Source of the DNA: an uncultured Rikenellaceae bacterium
GTDB taxonomy: Bacteria > Bacteroidota > Bacteroidia > Bacteroidales > Rikenellaceae
Assembly: GCA_946486375.1 (NCBI GenBank)
Contig: CAMLTW010000004.1
Coordinates: forward strand, 221,391-285,390
Direction of reading: 5' to 3'
Length of the DNA stretch: 64,000 bases
Positions 24,971 through 34,442 of this stretch are shown in pieces. The position numbers were made by a program, and so were the translations under genes. Positions within the stretch are counted from its first letter, which is position 1. Each line of letters starts with the position of its first letter. The notes beneath the pieces were generated by a model, which saw nothing but the letters and a program-made list of their open reading frames with translations, was not told the DNA's origin and made no database searches.

Positions 24971-26077
24971 ATGAAAAGAACCCTTTTCCTCCTGTTCGCC
25001 TGCGGCCTGCTTTTCTGCGGCTGTAAACGGAAAACCCCGCCGGCAGGGGAAACCCTGATCGAATACAACCCGGCAGCGTCCCTGAAAATGGACGATCTTT
25101 TTTCAGACTACCGCATCGTGAACCTGCAGCTAACCGATTCTTCCGTCATGGGGATGCCGAGAACCGTCAAAATCCGAAAGGGAATTCTGTACGTTTCGGA
25201 TGGAACCAAACTGTTCCAATACGCCCCGGACGGCACCCATCTCCGCACCCTCGCCAAAAGGGGACGCGGCCCGCAGGAATATTACGACATTGCGGATTTC
25301 GACGTATCGGACGACGAAATTCTGATTCTGGACAGGAACAAAAAAGTTACGAGGTACCGGCAGGACAACTCCTTTTACGCAGCTTCCCATCTGAATTTTT
25401 TCGCCGCATCCCTGCACGTTCTGAGCGATTCGACGGTACTGCTGACTTCCGCCTGCCAGGAACCGGGCGACAAATTCCACGTCTTCGACCTGACCGACCT
25501 GTCCTCTGTCGCTTCCTTCCAACCCGTATCGACCGCGGAGATTTCCTACCGTCATTTCATGGGTCAGGATAACTTTCACCGGTACGGCGACAGGCTCCTT
25601 TTCCACGAACCCCTGAACAACACCGTCTGCGAAATCCGGGACGATCGCTGCATACCGTATCGAAGGCTGAACCTGTGCGGCAGCAATCCGCCGGAGGAAT
25701 TCTGGAGCAAAACCTATAAAAACGTCCGGGATATCGCCGTCGAAGCGGAAAAGAAAGGTTACGCATACGGTATGCCGGTTTATGCCGAAAACGACGGACA
25801 AATGCTGTTTACCTTCCGAAAAGGAAACGAATACCTGCTTTGCAGCTATGCGAAGGAATCGAAAAAAGCGGTACAGTCGGAATTCCTGTCGCTGTCGGAT
25901 TCGCTGCCTCCCGTACCGGTGGCCGATATCACGATCAGCACCTCCTCGCCCGACTGCGTGCTGCTGACCATTCCCAAACAGGCGTTCTTCACGGAAGACG
26001 GAAAACGATATTCGCACGAATTCCCCGACATGCGGGACGACGGCAATCCGGCCGTCTGCGTGGCCGTCCTCAAATAG
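24971..26077 (+). CDS. 6-bladed beta-propeller lipoprotein (BF3164-like)
   Basis: 368 residues with lipobox FACGLLFCGC and repeated beta-propeller blades. The first blades read VKIRKGILYVSD and FDVSDDEILILDRN, and the motif AKRGRGPQEYYDI is characteristic of the Bacteroidetes 6-bladed propeller lipoproteins. These are surface or periplasmic proteins of unknown function, often found near transport genes. It has its own candidate promoter and ends in a TAG stop. The next gene is on the opposite strand. Confidence 0.82.
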   Translation: MKRTLFLLFACGLLFCGCKRKTPPAGETLIEYNPAASLKMDDLFSDYRIVNLQLTDSSVMGMPRTVKIRKGILYVSDGTKLFQYAPDGTHLRTLAKRGRGPQEYYDIADFDVSDDEILILDRNKKVTRYRQDNSFYAASHLNFFAASLHVLSDSTVLLTSACQEPGDKFHVFDLTDLSSVASFQPVSTAEISYRHFMGQDNFHRYGDRLLFHEPLNNTVCEIRDDRCIPYRRLNLCGSNPPEEFWSKTYKNVRDIAVEAEKKGYAYGMPVYAENDGQMLFTFRKGNEYLLCSYAKESKKAVQSEFLSLSDSLPPVPVADITISTSSPDCVLLTIPKQAFFTEDGKRYSHEFPDMRDDGNPAVCVAVLK

Positions 26078-26104
26078 AAAGTTTTTCGGAACACCAAATC
26101 CCAA

Positions 26105-26141
26105 CGAAAAAAGCGTTTCCGGACTAAGGTCGGAAACGCTT
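26105..26141 (-). terminator. Terminator of the ogt transcript
   Basis: An 11-bp perfect stem (26111-26121 with 26131-26141) is followed on the minus strand by six T. It lies 40 bases after the ogt stop codon. Confidence 0.85.
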
Positions 26142-26181
26142 CGCATAAGGCAATGAATTCACCGGGGGCCTTTCCCGAAGT

Positions 26182-26643
26182 TCACCGATGGCTTTCTTCC
26201 AGCCGGAGCAACCGTTCCTTGACGTCCAGCCCGCCGGCATACCCGACCAGCCGTCCGTCCGTCCCGATCACCCGGTGACAGGGGATGAAGATCATTACCG
26301 GATTGCGGTTGTTGGCCATCCCGATGGCCCGCGAAGCCTTCGGGTTTCCGACAGCCCGCGCGATTTCCCCGTAGCTGCGGGTCTGACCGTAGGGAATTTC
26401 CCGAAGGGCCTGCCAAACCCGCTGCTGGAAAGGCGTGCCCGCCGGCTTCAGGGGCAGATCGAAATCCTTCCGTTTCCCTTCCAGGTACTCCGTCAACTGC
26501 CGGAACGCTTCCCGGTGCAGGGGCGTTTCCCGATCGGTAAATTCCCCGTTCCGCCTTCGCATACCGAGACCGGTGATTCCTTCCCCGTCCGCATACAGGT
26601 AAAAATCGCCCCATGCCGTAGCGTACATGCATTCGTATTCCAT
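26182..26643 (-). CDS. ogt: Methylated-DNA--protein-cysteine methyltransferase
   Basis: 153 residues. The C-terminal DNA-binding/methyltransferase domain contains the acceptor Cys122 in IPCHRVI, the Arg-finger helix region (YGEIARAVGNPKASRAIGMA) and the conserved tail GYAGGLDVKERLLRLE. The protein transfers methyl groups from O6-methylguanine or O4-methylthymine to itself in a suicide reaction. No AdaA-type N-terminal regulatory domain is present. It lies 72 bases after a pectinesterase gene on the same strand, a combination without an obvious functional link, and read-through co-transcription is possible. Confidence 0.93.
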   Translation of the reverse strand: MEYECMYATAWGDFYLYADGEGITGLGMRRRNGEFTDRETPLHREAFRQLTEYLEGKRKDFDLPLKPAGTPFQQRVWQALREIPYGQTRSYGEIARAVGNPKASRAIGMANNRNPVMIFIPCHRVIGTDGRLVGYAGGLDVKERLLRLEESHR

Positions 26644-26715
26644 CGCTTCTTTTTTTGTTTCGGCCTGCCCCCGTTCCTGAATTCAGGACATGCGTTCGCA
26701 TATCCCCTCCTGCCG

Positions 26716-28230
26716 CTACTGCAACACGTAAAACGGATTCGAGCACCGTTCGATGATCTCCGCATCCTTCACGCGGTCGAGCTGCCGGGAGGCCGGATGC
26801 CGTTTGCTCACGTCCACCGGCGTACCGTCCGCATGCCGGCTGTTGTATTCCCACAACCGTGCTTTGGACACGTCTCCTTCCAGCGGCCCCCATCCTTCGG
26901 GAACTATGTTGTCCAGCACGCAGTCGATCAGCACCGCCTCCGCCGCCGGATAAATGTCGTTCGCCGGCGTCCGGCCCAGAATGGCCCGGTCTCCCTGTCC
27001 GTTGAACGTGCAGTTCACGAACACGTATCCATGATTCTTTTCCGTGCTGCGCGGCCGGGTGATATAGGCGGGGCTGGTGATCGTGCAGTTCCGGAAAAAC
27101 GCCGGACCGCGCCCCATCACCGTATCCCCGTGTCCGAGAATCGAACAGTTTTCGAAATAGGTGGGGCCATTCACCTGCAAGGCGTCCCCCGATCCGTCGA
27201 TCGTGACGTTGTACACCCGGTTATCCACGCCCATGATCAGCAAGGCTTCTGCCTGTCCCCGGCAATCGGTGCGCAGGGTCAGGTTCATCAGCGTGATCCC
27301 GTACCCGTTGTCGCACATGAACGACGCCCGCCGCGAAGGAAAAGTGCCCACGCACTCGTTGGTCTTGACCTCCCACGGATGCGGATTGAACACTTCGCAG
27401 TTGGGGTAATGAACTACCACGCCTTCCCGGCTTTCGCCCTCGATCGTCACGTGACGCTTGTTGCGGAAATAAACGATTTCCTCGTAATCCCCATTGCGGA
27501 TATAAATGTGCCACCCTCCATTATCGTCCGTGTTTTCCGTCTTCTGCTCCAGCGTCAGCGGCGTGAAATCCGGAATGTAGTCCAGCGCTCCCTGCACGGT
27601 GTTGAAATCGGCCGTACCGTCCGCGCTGACGACGATTTTCCGGCCCCGTACCGAAGGTTTTTCCTTGGTGGAGAAACGCCAGGGATTCTCCGCCGCAAAC
27701 CCTTTGAATCCGTCCGCCGTCAGCACCCCCTCGTCCATCGTCACGTAGTAGCTCTTGCCGTATTCCAGCAGGTTGTTGTGCAGATAGACGGTCGCGGTTT
27801 TCCCGTGCACGATCACCGGATAAAAATGGAATCCGTCCGTAAAATGCCCGATGATGTTCAACTGGTAATTCCCTTCATCCCGGCGGTTGCAGCCGGAAGG
27901 AGTGCCGGGTACCGTATTGGCATTGGTACGATCCGACGCTTCGTACCGGTAAGGCACGGGGGTATAGTCCGCCTCCGGATTCTTCCGGCTTTCGGTCGGC
28001 CCCGCAGGAATGCTCAGATCGAGGCAATCCACCAGCCGTCCCGTGCCTTCCTCGTACACCCGGATGCATCCGTTGTTTCCCACGACGGGAGGTTCGGCGA
28101 ATTCCAGCACCAGATGGGTGTCGACATTGACGCCCGCGGCGTTCCGGGCCGGGAAAAGCGCTTCCTGCGCCCGTACCCCGAATGAAGCGACTCCTACAAG
28201 GGCCGCCGTCAGAAGAAAGTGTTTTTTCAT
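26716..28230 (-). CDS. CE8-like pectinesterase family protein
   Basis: 504 residues from the ATG at 28230, chosen because it begins the signal peptide (KKHFLLTAALVGVASFGVRA). An N-terminal Ig-like domain (about 20-170) precedes a right-handed beta-helix (about 185-500) starting VVSADGTADFNTVQGALD, the classic pectinesterase opening. The first catalytic motif is present as LGHGDTV (about residue 365), and a late conserved Arg appears in ILGRTPAND. The second catalytic motif GTVDFIFG is not visible: GHGDTV runs almost directly into MGRGPAFFRNC. It may be a divergent esterase or a non-catalytic binder. Confidence 0.78.
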   Translation of the reverse strand: MKKHFLLTAALVGVASFGVRAQEALFPARNAAGVNVDTHLVLEFAEPPVVGNNGCIRVYEEGTGRLVDCLDLSIPAGPTESRKNPEADYTPVPYRYEASDRTNANTVPGTPSGCNRRDEGNYQLNIIGHFTDGFHFYPVIVHGKTATVYLHNNLLEYGKSYYVTMDEGVLTADGFKGFAAENPWRFSTKEKPSVRGRKIVVSADGTADFNTVQGALDYIPDFTPLTLEQKTENTDDNGGWHIYIRNGDYEEIVYFRNKRHVTIEGESREGVVVHYPNCEVFNPHPWEVKTNECVGTFPSRRASFMCDNGYGITLMNLTLRTDCRGQAEALLIMGVDNRVYNVTIDGSGDALQVNGPTYFENCSILGHGDTVMGRGPAFFRNCTITSPAYITRPRSTEKNHGYVFVNCTFNGQGDRAILGRTPANDIYPAAEAVLIDCVLDNIVPEGWGPLEGDVSKARLWEYNSRHADGTPVDVSKRHPASRQLDRVKDAEIIERCSNPFYVLQ

Positions 28231-28367
28231 TTTTTCGTCGTTTCCATTTTTCGACACTCCCGGCTTTGCGAACATCCGTCTGTCACTTCCGTTCCGCCGG
28301 CTCCTTCGCATCCGGGACAAACGCCTTTTTTCGTATCCCGCCGTCCGCGAACGGCCACTTCATCCGT

Positions 28368-29174
28368 CTACTGCGCCTGGTCTTCCAGGAAGTGATCGAC
28401 CCCTTTGCGGATCGTTTTGGGCTCGCTTTCCAGGAAAAGGCTCCCCTTGCCTTCTTCCAGCCGGGCGGCCACCACCATCACCCGCACTTCCTCGTTGTCC
28501 TTCAGGGTGGAACTGTTGACCGATATCGCACAACCGTTGCTGGTCAGGTTCGTCGTCGTCACATGCTGATAATCGTAAAAGGCCCGGTAATATTCCCTGC
28601 CGGAGAAATTATCCCCCTGTACCTGCGGACAGATCACGATTCCCATATGCGTGGCATTGTCTACCGGTTCCCACGAAGCGATGATCTGCGAACCGTCGTA
28701 TTTCAGTTCCGTCACGTTCAATTCGCCCAATATTTTAGTTTCTCCGTCGAAATCGAAATTGAACTGACCGACTGCGGAAACCGGATTCCCGTCCCCGTCC
28801 TTGCTTGTCGCTTTGATGCTGTAGGCGCCGTTCAGGTCGATGACGTCTAAAACGCCTCCGTAAGCCAAGTCCGGCTCCATATCCGTATCGAGATCGGTTT
28901 CATAAATTATGTTCCCGATCTTATGTCCGCCGAGCCTGCTGGCTCCGTGCCTGATTTCCACGGACGAAAGCGAATAACCGTTGTGAGCCAGCACCTGCAC
29001 GTAAGGAAAAAATTCCTGCTCCACGCCGCCGTTGCCGTCGGGAACGTTCCGTTGCAGCACATAGCAGGCCGTTCCGATCTAGAACTGGGGGTCTTCGGAG
29101 TCGAGGCAGGAACTCATCGCCAGCAGCGAAACGCCGAAGAATAAGCATTTTCTGAAATAGGAAAGCATTTTCAT
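28368..29174 (-). pseudogene. Lipoprotein gene interrupted by an in-frame TAG codon
   Basis: From the ATG at 29174 the frame reads a lipoprotein signal (lipobox LLAMSSC, Cys23), then LDSEDPQF and a TAG at 29079-29081. The same frame continues for 236 codons with a normal protein sequence (GTACYVLQRNVPDG onward) to a stop at 28368. The body looks beta-rich and the family is not recognised. It lies upstream of the pectinesterase gene in the same direction. TAG is a normal stop elsewhere in the window (susD and the gene at 24971). The gene is therefore either inactivated, suppressed at low level or affected by a sequencing error. Confidence 0.8.
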
Positions 29175-29493
29175 TTCTTGAATAGGTTTTTGATTTCGGA
29201 ATGAATAATGTTCGTTTTTGCGTGCGTGAATATCCGAAAAAATTTCCGGAGATGCAAGGAAAATGCACCGAATCGCACATTCTTTACATTCCTCCGAACC
29301 GCCTCACCGCCCGGAAGTTTCCCCGACACCCGTTTTTCGTACCGCTCCGATCCCGCCGGCTCCGTTTTCAAAAATGTTTTCCCGAACCGCTACCTCGGCA
29401 CACGGATTGCCACGAACCACCCGTAAACAGGTCGGGCGGGTTTCCGCGGGCCGATTCCGAAGAAAACAATTCGTTCAAATAAAAATACCTTTT

Positions 29494-31197
29494 ATGTTTA
29501 CAGGAACCAGTATCATCCAGTTTTTCCGGGACAATCCGGCCCTGCCCGTTTTCCTGACGGTGGCGCTGGGCTTCTGGATCGGCAAATTCCGGTACAAAAG
29601 CTTCTCGCTCGGATCGGTCACCAGCGTCCTGCTGGTGGGCGTGCTGGTGGGACAGATGGACATACCCATCCCCGAACCGGCCAAGACCCTTTTCTTCCTG
29701 TTGTTCCTCTTTTCCATCGGTTATTCCGTAGGGCCTCAGTTCTTCCGGGGCCTGAAGAAAGACGGGCTGCCCCAGGTCGGGCTGGCGGTCATGATCTGTC
29801 TGCTGTGTCTGGCCGCTCCCTGGGGCGCGGCCAAGATCATGGGATACGACATGGCGCAGGCCGCCGGGCTGCTGGCCGGATCGCAGACGATGTCGGCCGC
29901 CCTCGGAGCCGCCACCGACACCATCCGTCAGCTTCCGGAAGGCGGAAGCGTAGACCTGAGCGCGATGCCGGTCTGCTATGCCGTGACCTACATCTTCGGA
30001 ACGGCCGGTTCCGCCTGGATTCTGGGCACGCTCGGGCCGCGGCTGCTCGGAGGCGTGGACAAAGTCAAGGCGGCGGCCAAAGACCTCGAAACCAAAATGG
30101 GCAGGGATGTCAGCCTTTCTCCCGGTTTCGATCCCGCCGTACGGGAAATCGTCTTCCGGGTGTACAGCGCCGACAACGACTGGTTCAAGCCCAGAAAGAC
30201 GGTGCGGGAATTCGAAGATCGCATGCTCAAGGACAAAAAACGGATTTTCGTGGAACGCATCCGGCAGCGGGGAAAGATCATGGACGTCACCCCCCGAACC
30301 TATATCTATCCGGAAGACGAAATCGTCGTCAGCGGACGCCGGGAATACGTCATCGAGGAGGAAGGCTGGATCGGCCGCGAAATCGAAGACTCGGAACTGG
30401 CCAATTTCACCGTCCAGACGCTTCCGGTGGTGGTCAACAAAAAAGGAGCCTGCTGCATCACGCTGACCGCGCTGCTGAAAAAAAGGTACATGCACGGGGT
30501 TTCCATCCGGAGCATCACCCGCGCCGGGGTAAAACTGCCCGTGAGAAGCGGCACGAAGCTCGACACGGGCGACCGGATCGAACTGGTGGGCTTGCGGCAG
30601 GACATCGCCCAGGCGGTGCCCAACATCGGTTTCGCCGACGTGCCCTCCGAAAAAACCAGCATGACGCTGCTGGGCCTCGGCATTTTCCTCGGCGGCCTGA
30701 TCCTGGGCTGGATGTTGGTGGCCCGGCTCGGGAACATCCCGCTCAGCCTGACGGTGAGCGGAGGCGTGCTGATCGCCGGTTTGGTCTGCGGCTGGCTGCG
30801 GGCGAAACGGCCCACGCTGGGAGGCATCCCGGATTCCGCGGTCTGGTTGCTGAACAACGCCGGACTGAACGTCTTCATCGCCATCGTGGGCATTTCCACC
30901 GGGCCGAGCTTCGTCCGCGGATTTCAGGAGGTGGGCTGGAGCCTGTTTCTCGTGGGAGCCGTGGCCACGTCCATTCCGCTGTTGTCGGGCATTTACCTGG
31001 GACGCTACCTGTTCAAGTTCAACGACGCCCTGACGCTGGGCTGCGTCGCAGGCTCGCGCACCACTACCGCCGCGCTGGGGGCCGTGGAAGAAACCATCGA
31101 AAGCGACGTGCCGGCCATGGGTTATACCATCACATACGCCATCGGCAATACCCTGCTCATTATTTGGGGGGTAGTGATCGTACTGCTGATGACCTGA
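29494..31197 (+). CDS. AspT/YidE-type antiporter with two TrkA-C domains
   Basis: 567 residues from the ATG at 29494; the long upstream extension is arginine/proline rich and not credible. Two homologous membrane halves (about 10-195 and 385-565) each carry the YidE/YbjL duplication motif (AGSQTMSAALGAATDTI and AGSRTTTAALGAVEETI). Two TrkA-C (RCK-C) domains lie between them (about 205-290 and 313-382). AspT of this family exchanges aspartate for alanine, other members are thought to exchange dicarboxylates, and no aspartate decarboxylase gene is adjacent. The substrate is therefore open. Confidence 0.9.
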   Translation: MFTGTSIIQFFRDNPALPVFLTVALGFWIGKFRYKSFSLGSVTSVLLVGVLVGQMDIPIPEPAKTLFFLLFLFSIGYSVGPQFFRGLKKDGLPQVGLAVMICLLCLAAPWGAAKIMGYDMAQAAGLLAGSQTMSAALGAATDTIRQLPEGGSVDLSAMPVCYAVTYIFGTAGSAWILGTLGPRLLGGVDKVKAAAKDLETKMGRDVSLSPGFDPAVREIVFRVYSADNDWFKPRKTVREFEDRMLKDKKRIFVERIRQRGKIMDVTPRTYIYPEDEIVVSGRREYVIEEEGWIGREIEDSELANFTVQTLPVVVNKKGACCITLTALLKKRYMHGVSIRSITRAGVKLPVRSGTKLDTGDRIELVGLRQDIAQAVPNIGFADVPSEKTSMTLLGLGIFLGGLILGWMLVARLGNIPLSLTVSGGVLIAGLVCGWLRAKRPTLGGIPDSAVWLLNNAGLNVFIAIVGISTGPSFVRGFQEVGWSLFLVGAVATSIPLLSGIYLGRYLFKFNDALTLGCVAGSRTTTAALGAVEETIESDVPAMGYTITYAIGNTLLIIWGVVIVLLMT

Positions 31198-31233
31198 CCC
31201 TCTCCTTCCAGCCGTCCCGCCCGACGGAAGGGA

Positions 31234-31270
31234 AATACGGAGCCTCGAAACGCAGGGTCCGTATTTTTTT
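31234..31270 (+). terminator. Terminator after the antiporter gene
   Basis: An 8-bp stem (AATACGGA with TCCGTATT), extended by CCT/AGG inside, is followed by seven T. Confidence 0.8.
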
Positions 31271-31301
31271 CGTCAAAGGGAGTAGCATCAGCGGCAAAGC
31301 C

Positions 31302-31368
31302 GCGACGTGAGGATCTCTGTCAAGCATAAAACAGGGATTGCCACGTCGCTGCGCTCCTCGCAATGACG
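31302..31368. repeat. Dispersed palindromic repeat
   Basis: GCGACGTG (31302-31309) pairs with CACGTCGC (31342-31349), and an inner ATCTCTGT pairs with ACAGGGAT. The flank continues as 'tgcgctcctcgcaatgacg'. Related sequence occurs at 16016-16215 and 63890-63930. Copies of this type of intergenic palindrome are common in unrelated genomes. Confidence 0.65.
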
Positions 31369-31443
31369 CGGGGGAATGGATGCGCGGACGGTTGGTAGGA
31401 ACCGGATTATCGCTATCTTGCGAAAGATAAAATCCGGAAAGCC

Positions 31444-33162
31444 ATGAAAGAACGCATCCAAAGATTCATCCGGCACCTCGGACAAACGGTGCTCGAAGCT
31501 CCCGTGGAAACGGCCCTTTCCCTGCTCGTTTTCGGCTACTGCTCGGCCTCCCAGCGGGGCATCGTTTTCCTGGGCAGAGAGTACGCCGCTCTGTTCCCCC
31601 TGTTTTTCACGTTTTCCTTTTTATGCAACAAGTGGCTGAAAAAGATGCCGCAACGCATCGTGTATTACCTCTCCCCGCTTCCGGCCGTTGCGTTCCTGTG
31701 GATAAACACGGACGACTGGATCGGATCGGCCTCCTATTTCGTGGCCCTCGCCATCGGGCTGTTGCTGGTATTCGTTTCCGCCCCGTTGAAAGACAATTTC
31801 CGGTTCGTGTGGAACATCCTGCGCTACGTCCGAAACATCGGACTGGCGATTCTGGTAGCGCTCGTCACCCAGTTTTTCCTGTCCGCCATCTACTTTTCGG
31901 CCCTTTACATATTCAACCTGACCGATTACGGTTTCGACCGTCTGTACATCGACCTGTCTCTTTTCGTCGGCCTCGTATTTTTCCCGCTGGCCTTCCTGAC
32001 CTTCGACCGCCAGGGGAAAGAAGGCGTGCCTTTCCGTACGGGGAGGCTTCCGGAAATCCTGCTGAACTACATCGTCACTCCGGCCCTGCTGATCTACACC
32101 CTGATCCTGTACGCCTACCTTGTCCGGATCGCGGCGCAGTGGTCGCTGCCCAAAGGCGGAGTAGCCTCTCTGATTTTCGGGTTCATGCTGGTCGCCGTAG
32201 CGGCAAAAGCCTGCCGGACGGCTTTTCCCATCAGGCTCTACGGCTGGTACTACGACCGGTTCAGCCTCATCGCCCTCCCCCTGTTGATCCTGTTCTGGAT
32301 CGGAACCCTCTACCGGATTCACCAATACGGGCTGACCCAGGATCGGGTATACCTGACGGTCTGCGGAGCCATCATGACTTTCACGGCGCTCCTGTTCCTT
32401 TTCAAACGGTGGGGCCGCTACCTGTACGCCTTCGTTTTCTCGATCATCGCGCTGGCTCTCTTCACCTACGTACCCGGTCTGACCGCCCGCGAGCTGGGAT
32501 TGCAGTCGCAGATGAAGCGGATCGACCGGATGGCCGAACGGATCGGGCTTCCGCGGGACGCCGACGGAAAATTCCTCCTGCAGCAGCGTCCCGTTTCCGA
32601 CACCGTTTACCGCCGGGAATACCGGGGATTGTACGACGCATACGAATACGTCGCTTCCCGGCAGGGGGAAGACTTCATGGCGAACCGGTACGGAATCGGA
32701 GACCAGTGGGATCTGGCACGGGAAATCATCCCTTCCGCCCTGCACGACTACGCGGTTTACGGGCTCGATTCTTACCTCGAAGAAACGGAACGCATCGAGC
32801 TGGTTTCAACCGAAGCGTCGCTGGACATCCGCGGATTCAGCCGGCTCGTTCCCTTTTACGCATACGGAGACTCCGGCCTTTATCCGCAGTTTTACCGCGA
32901 CTCTCTTTTCCTTTACAGCCGGCGGGACGAGCGGCCGGTTTTCTCGGAATCGTTTGAAAAAATATGGGCCCAGAGCCTGCACCGTGCGGGTTTGTCCGGA
33001 AAAGACATCCCTCCCGACACGCTTCGGGCGCATGCGGAAGCGTTGCTGGTTTACGATCGGGACAGCGTTCGGCTGTTGTTCCGGTCGATGGTGCTGGAAC
33101 AGGACGAAGGGGACACGCTGAAAATCTGCAACCTGGATCCTGCCTGCTACCTGATCCGCTGA
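31444..33162 (+). CDS. DUF4153 polytopic membrane protein
   Basis: 572 residues. The first 355 or so are strongly hydrophobic, with about ten to twelve membrane helices, and include the DUF4153-like segment LLNYIVTPALLIYTLILYAY. The last 200 residues are soluble and may face the periplasm (LYDAYEYVASRQGEDF, GFSRLVPFYAYG). The family is widespread in Bacteroidetes and has no established function. It stands alone, preceded by a dispersed repeat and a weak promoter-like TTGG-N18-TATCTTGC just before the start. Confidence 0.82.
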   Translation: MKERIQRFIRHLGQTVLEAPVETALSLLVFGYCSASQRGIVFLGREYAALFPLFFTFSFLCNKWLKKMPQRIVYYLSPLPAVAFLWINTDDWIGSASYFVALAIGLLLVFVSAPLKDNFRFVWNILRYVRNIGLAILVALVTQFFLSAIYFSALYIFNLTDYGFDRLYIDLSLFVGLVFFPLAFLTFDRQGKEGVPFRTGRLPEILLNYIVTPALLIYTLILYAYLVRIAAQWSLPKGGVASLIFGFMLVAVAAKACRTAFPIRLYGWYYDRFSLIALPLLILFWIGTLYRIHQYGLTQDRVYLTVCGAIMTFTALLFLFKRWGRYLYAFVFSIIALALFTYVPGLTARELGLQSQMKRIDRMAERIGLPRDADGKFLLQQRPVSDTVYRREYRGLYDAYEYVASRQGEDFMANRYGIGDQWDLAREIIPSALHDYAVYGLDSYLEETERIELVSTEASLDIRGFSRLVPFYAYGDSGLYPQFYRDSLFLYSRRDERPVFSESFEKIWAQSLHRAGLSGKDIPPDTLRAHAEALLVYDRDSVRLLFRSMVLEQDEGDTLKICNLDPACYLIR

Positions 33163-33339
33163 GGCGGAACGAATCGCTTTCCGTTACAACGCCGAAAAAA
33201 CGAAAAAAGAGGAATTGCCGCAGGAAAAGCGATTCGGGTTCCGCTTTGGTATCGGGATTGCATGGAGTTTCCCGTCCGTCAGGGACGAGGGTTCCGCTCC
33301 GGACACCCGGAAAAAATTGAAATCAACACAAGATCGACC

Positions 33340-34059
33340 ATGAGAAAAGTATTTTATTTGGCCAGTCTGCTGGCTTTGGTAAGCTGCGGACACCGCACGG
33401 ACAGAAACAGGGACAGGAACGGAAACGAGGATCTGCTGGTGGAAGAAGACACCATCACCATCATCACGCTGGGAGCCGACCGGGACGAACACGGCTGCAT
33501 CGGTTCCGCCGGGTACGTATGGTCTCAGGTGCGTCAGGACTGCATCCGTCCTTTCGAAACGGGCGTACAACTCGTCTCCGTGACGGATTCCCTTTCGCCG
33601 CAGGCGGGGTACATCGTTTTCAGCGAGGATTCCTCGATGCTGGAACTTTTCCTTCCCGGTCAGGACAGCACGCAGGTGATGAACCGCAGGGAACTGCCCG
33701 AAGGAGTTTCCTGGAGGCGGGTGAACGACGATCGTAAAAACGTACGCCGGGTGAACGGCGACTGGGTGGTGGAACAGGACGGGAAAATCCTTTACGCCCA
33801 GCGGAATACGGCCATCCCCGCAACCTTCACCGGAACCGACGGCAGAACCAAACGGCTCTATCAGGTATCGGTGATGTTCTATCCGGCGGAAGACCGGGCG
33901 GTGGTAAAAACAGACGACGGAACCTATAACCTGAAACAATACGTCACGGGAAGCGGGTACGGCTATCGCAACGGGAGCGTGGATCTGCGGGGGAAAGGAT
34001 CGGAAGCGACCCTGACGCTGGGAGACAGCCTGACGCTGACGTTGCAGGAGAAAAAATAA
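33340..34059 (+). CDS. Lipoprotein with MliC-like (lysozyme inhibitor) C-terminal domain
   Basis: 239 residues from the ATG at 33340, directly before the lipobox LASLLALVSC (Cys16). The N-terminal half has a conserved block DEHGCIGSAGYVWS with paired cysteines (QDCIRPFE). The C-terminal 70 residues match the MliC pattern: VMFYPAEDRAVVK, then GTYNLKQYVTGSGYGY and a final GSEATLTLGD. MliC lipoproteins inhibit C-type lysozyme at the cell surface, which fits life in a gut. An upstream in-frame ATG at 33262 gives no signal peptide, so it was rejected. Confidence 0.75.
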   Translation: MRKVFYLASLLALVSCGHRTDRNRDRNGNEDLLVEEDTITIITLGADRDEHGCIGSAGYVWSQVRQDCIRPFETGVQLVSVTDSLSPQAGYIVFSEDSSMLELFLPGQDSTQVMNRRELPEGVSWRRVNDDRKNVRRVNGDWVVEQDGKILYAQRNTAIPATFTGTDGRTKRLYQVSVMFYPAEDRAVVKTDDGTYNLKQYVTGSGYGYRNGSVDLRGKGSEATLTLGDSLTLTLQEKK

Positions 34060-34148
34060 CTTTTTTCGGACAGCCTTTTCCGAATGCCGCTCCCTTCGTT
34101 TCGGACGGCAGGAAGCAACCCTTCCCGGAAAAAGGCGGATTGATACCC

Positions 34149-34185
34149 GGAAAACGACCCTGGTAAGGATCGTTTTCCGTTTTTT
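34149..34185 (+). terminator. Terminator after the MliC-like gene
   Basis: A 9-bp stem (GGAAAACGA with TCGTTTTCC) with a 12-base loop is followed by TTTTTT. Confidence 0.85.
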
Positions 34186-34442
34186 GTGCTTTCTTCCGGG
34201 CATCCCGGCCTCGGAGCACCTTGCCGGTTCATTCATCACAACATTGTATATCAACGCCTTAAATCTCTCATCGAAAACCGTTACCCGGTCGAAAAAGGTT
34301 CCCGCTTCGCTCCCGGAAATTTTCAAGTAAAAATTGGTTTTGGCATCATTGGTGCAGGAAAGTTCAACCGTGAAAACCCGGCAAGCTCCGATGCGGAGCG
34401 TCCGACCCGAAACGCATTTGTAATTCACTTAATTTACAGTTT
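34186..34442. other. Region upstream of the ferritin gene
   Basis: No gene is visible. It presumably holds the ferritin promoter, but no convincing -33/-7 pair was found. A TTTG and a TAATTTAC-like box near 34415-34435 are only 9 bases apart. Confidence 0.35.

Noticed and set aside
29079..29081. Reassignment of TAG to an amino acid
   Set aside because: TAG ends susD and the 24971 gene at the expected family ends, so the genetic code is standard here.
29263..29493. 77-codon N-terminal extension of the antiporter
   Set aside because: The extension is arginine- and proline-rich shadow sequence; the ATG at 29494 directly precedes the first membrane helix.
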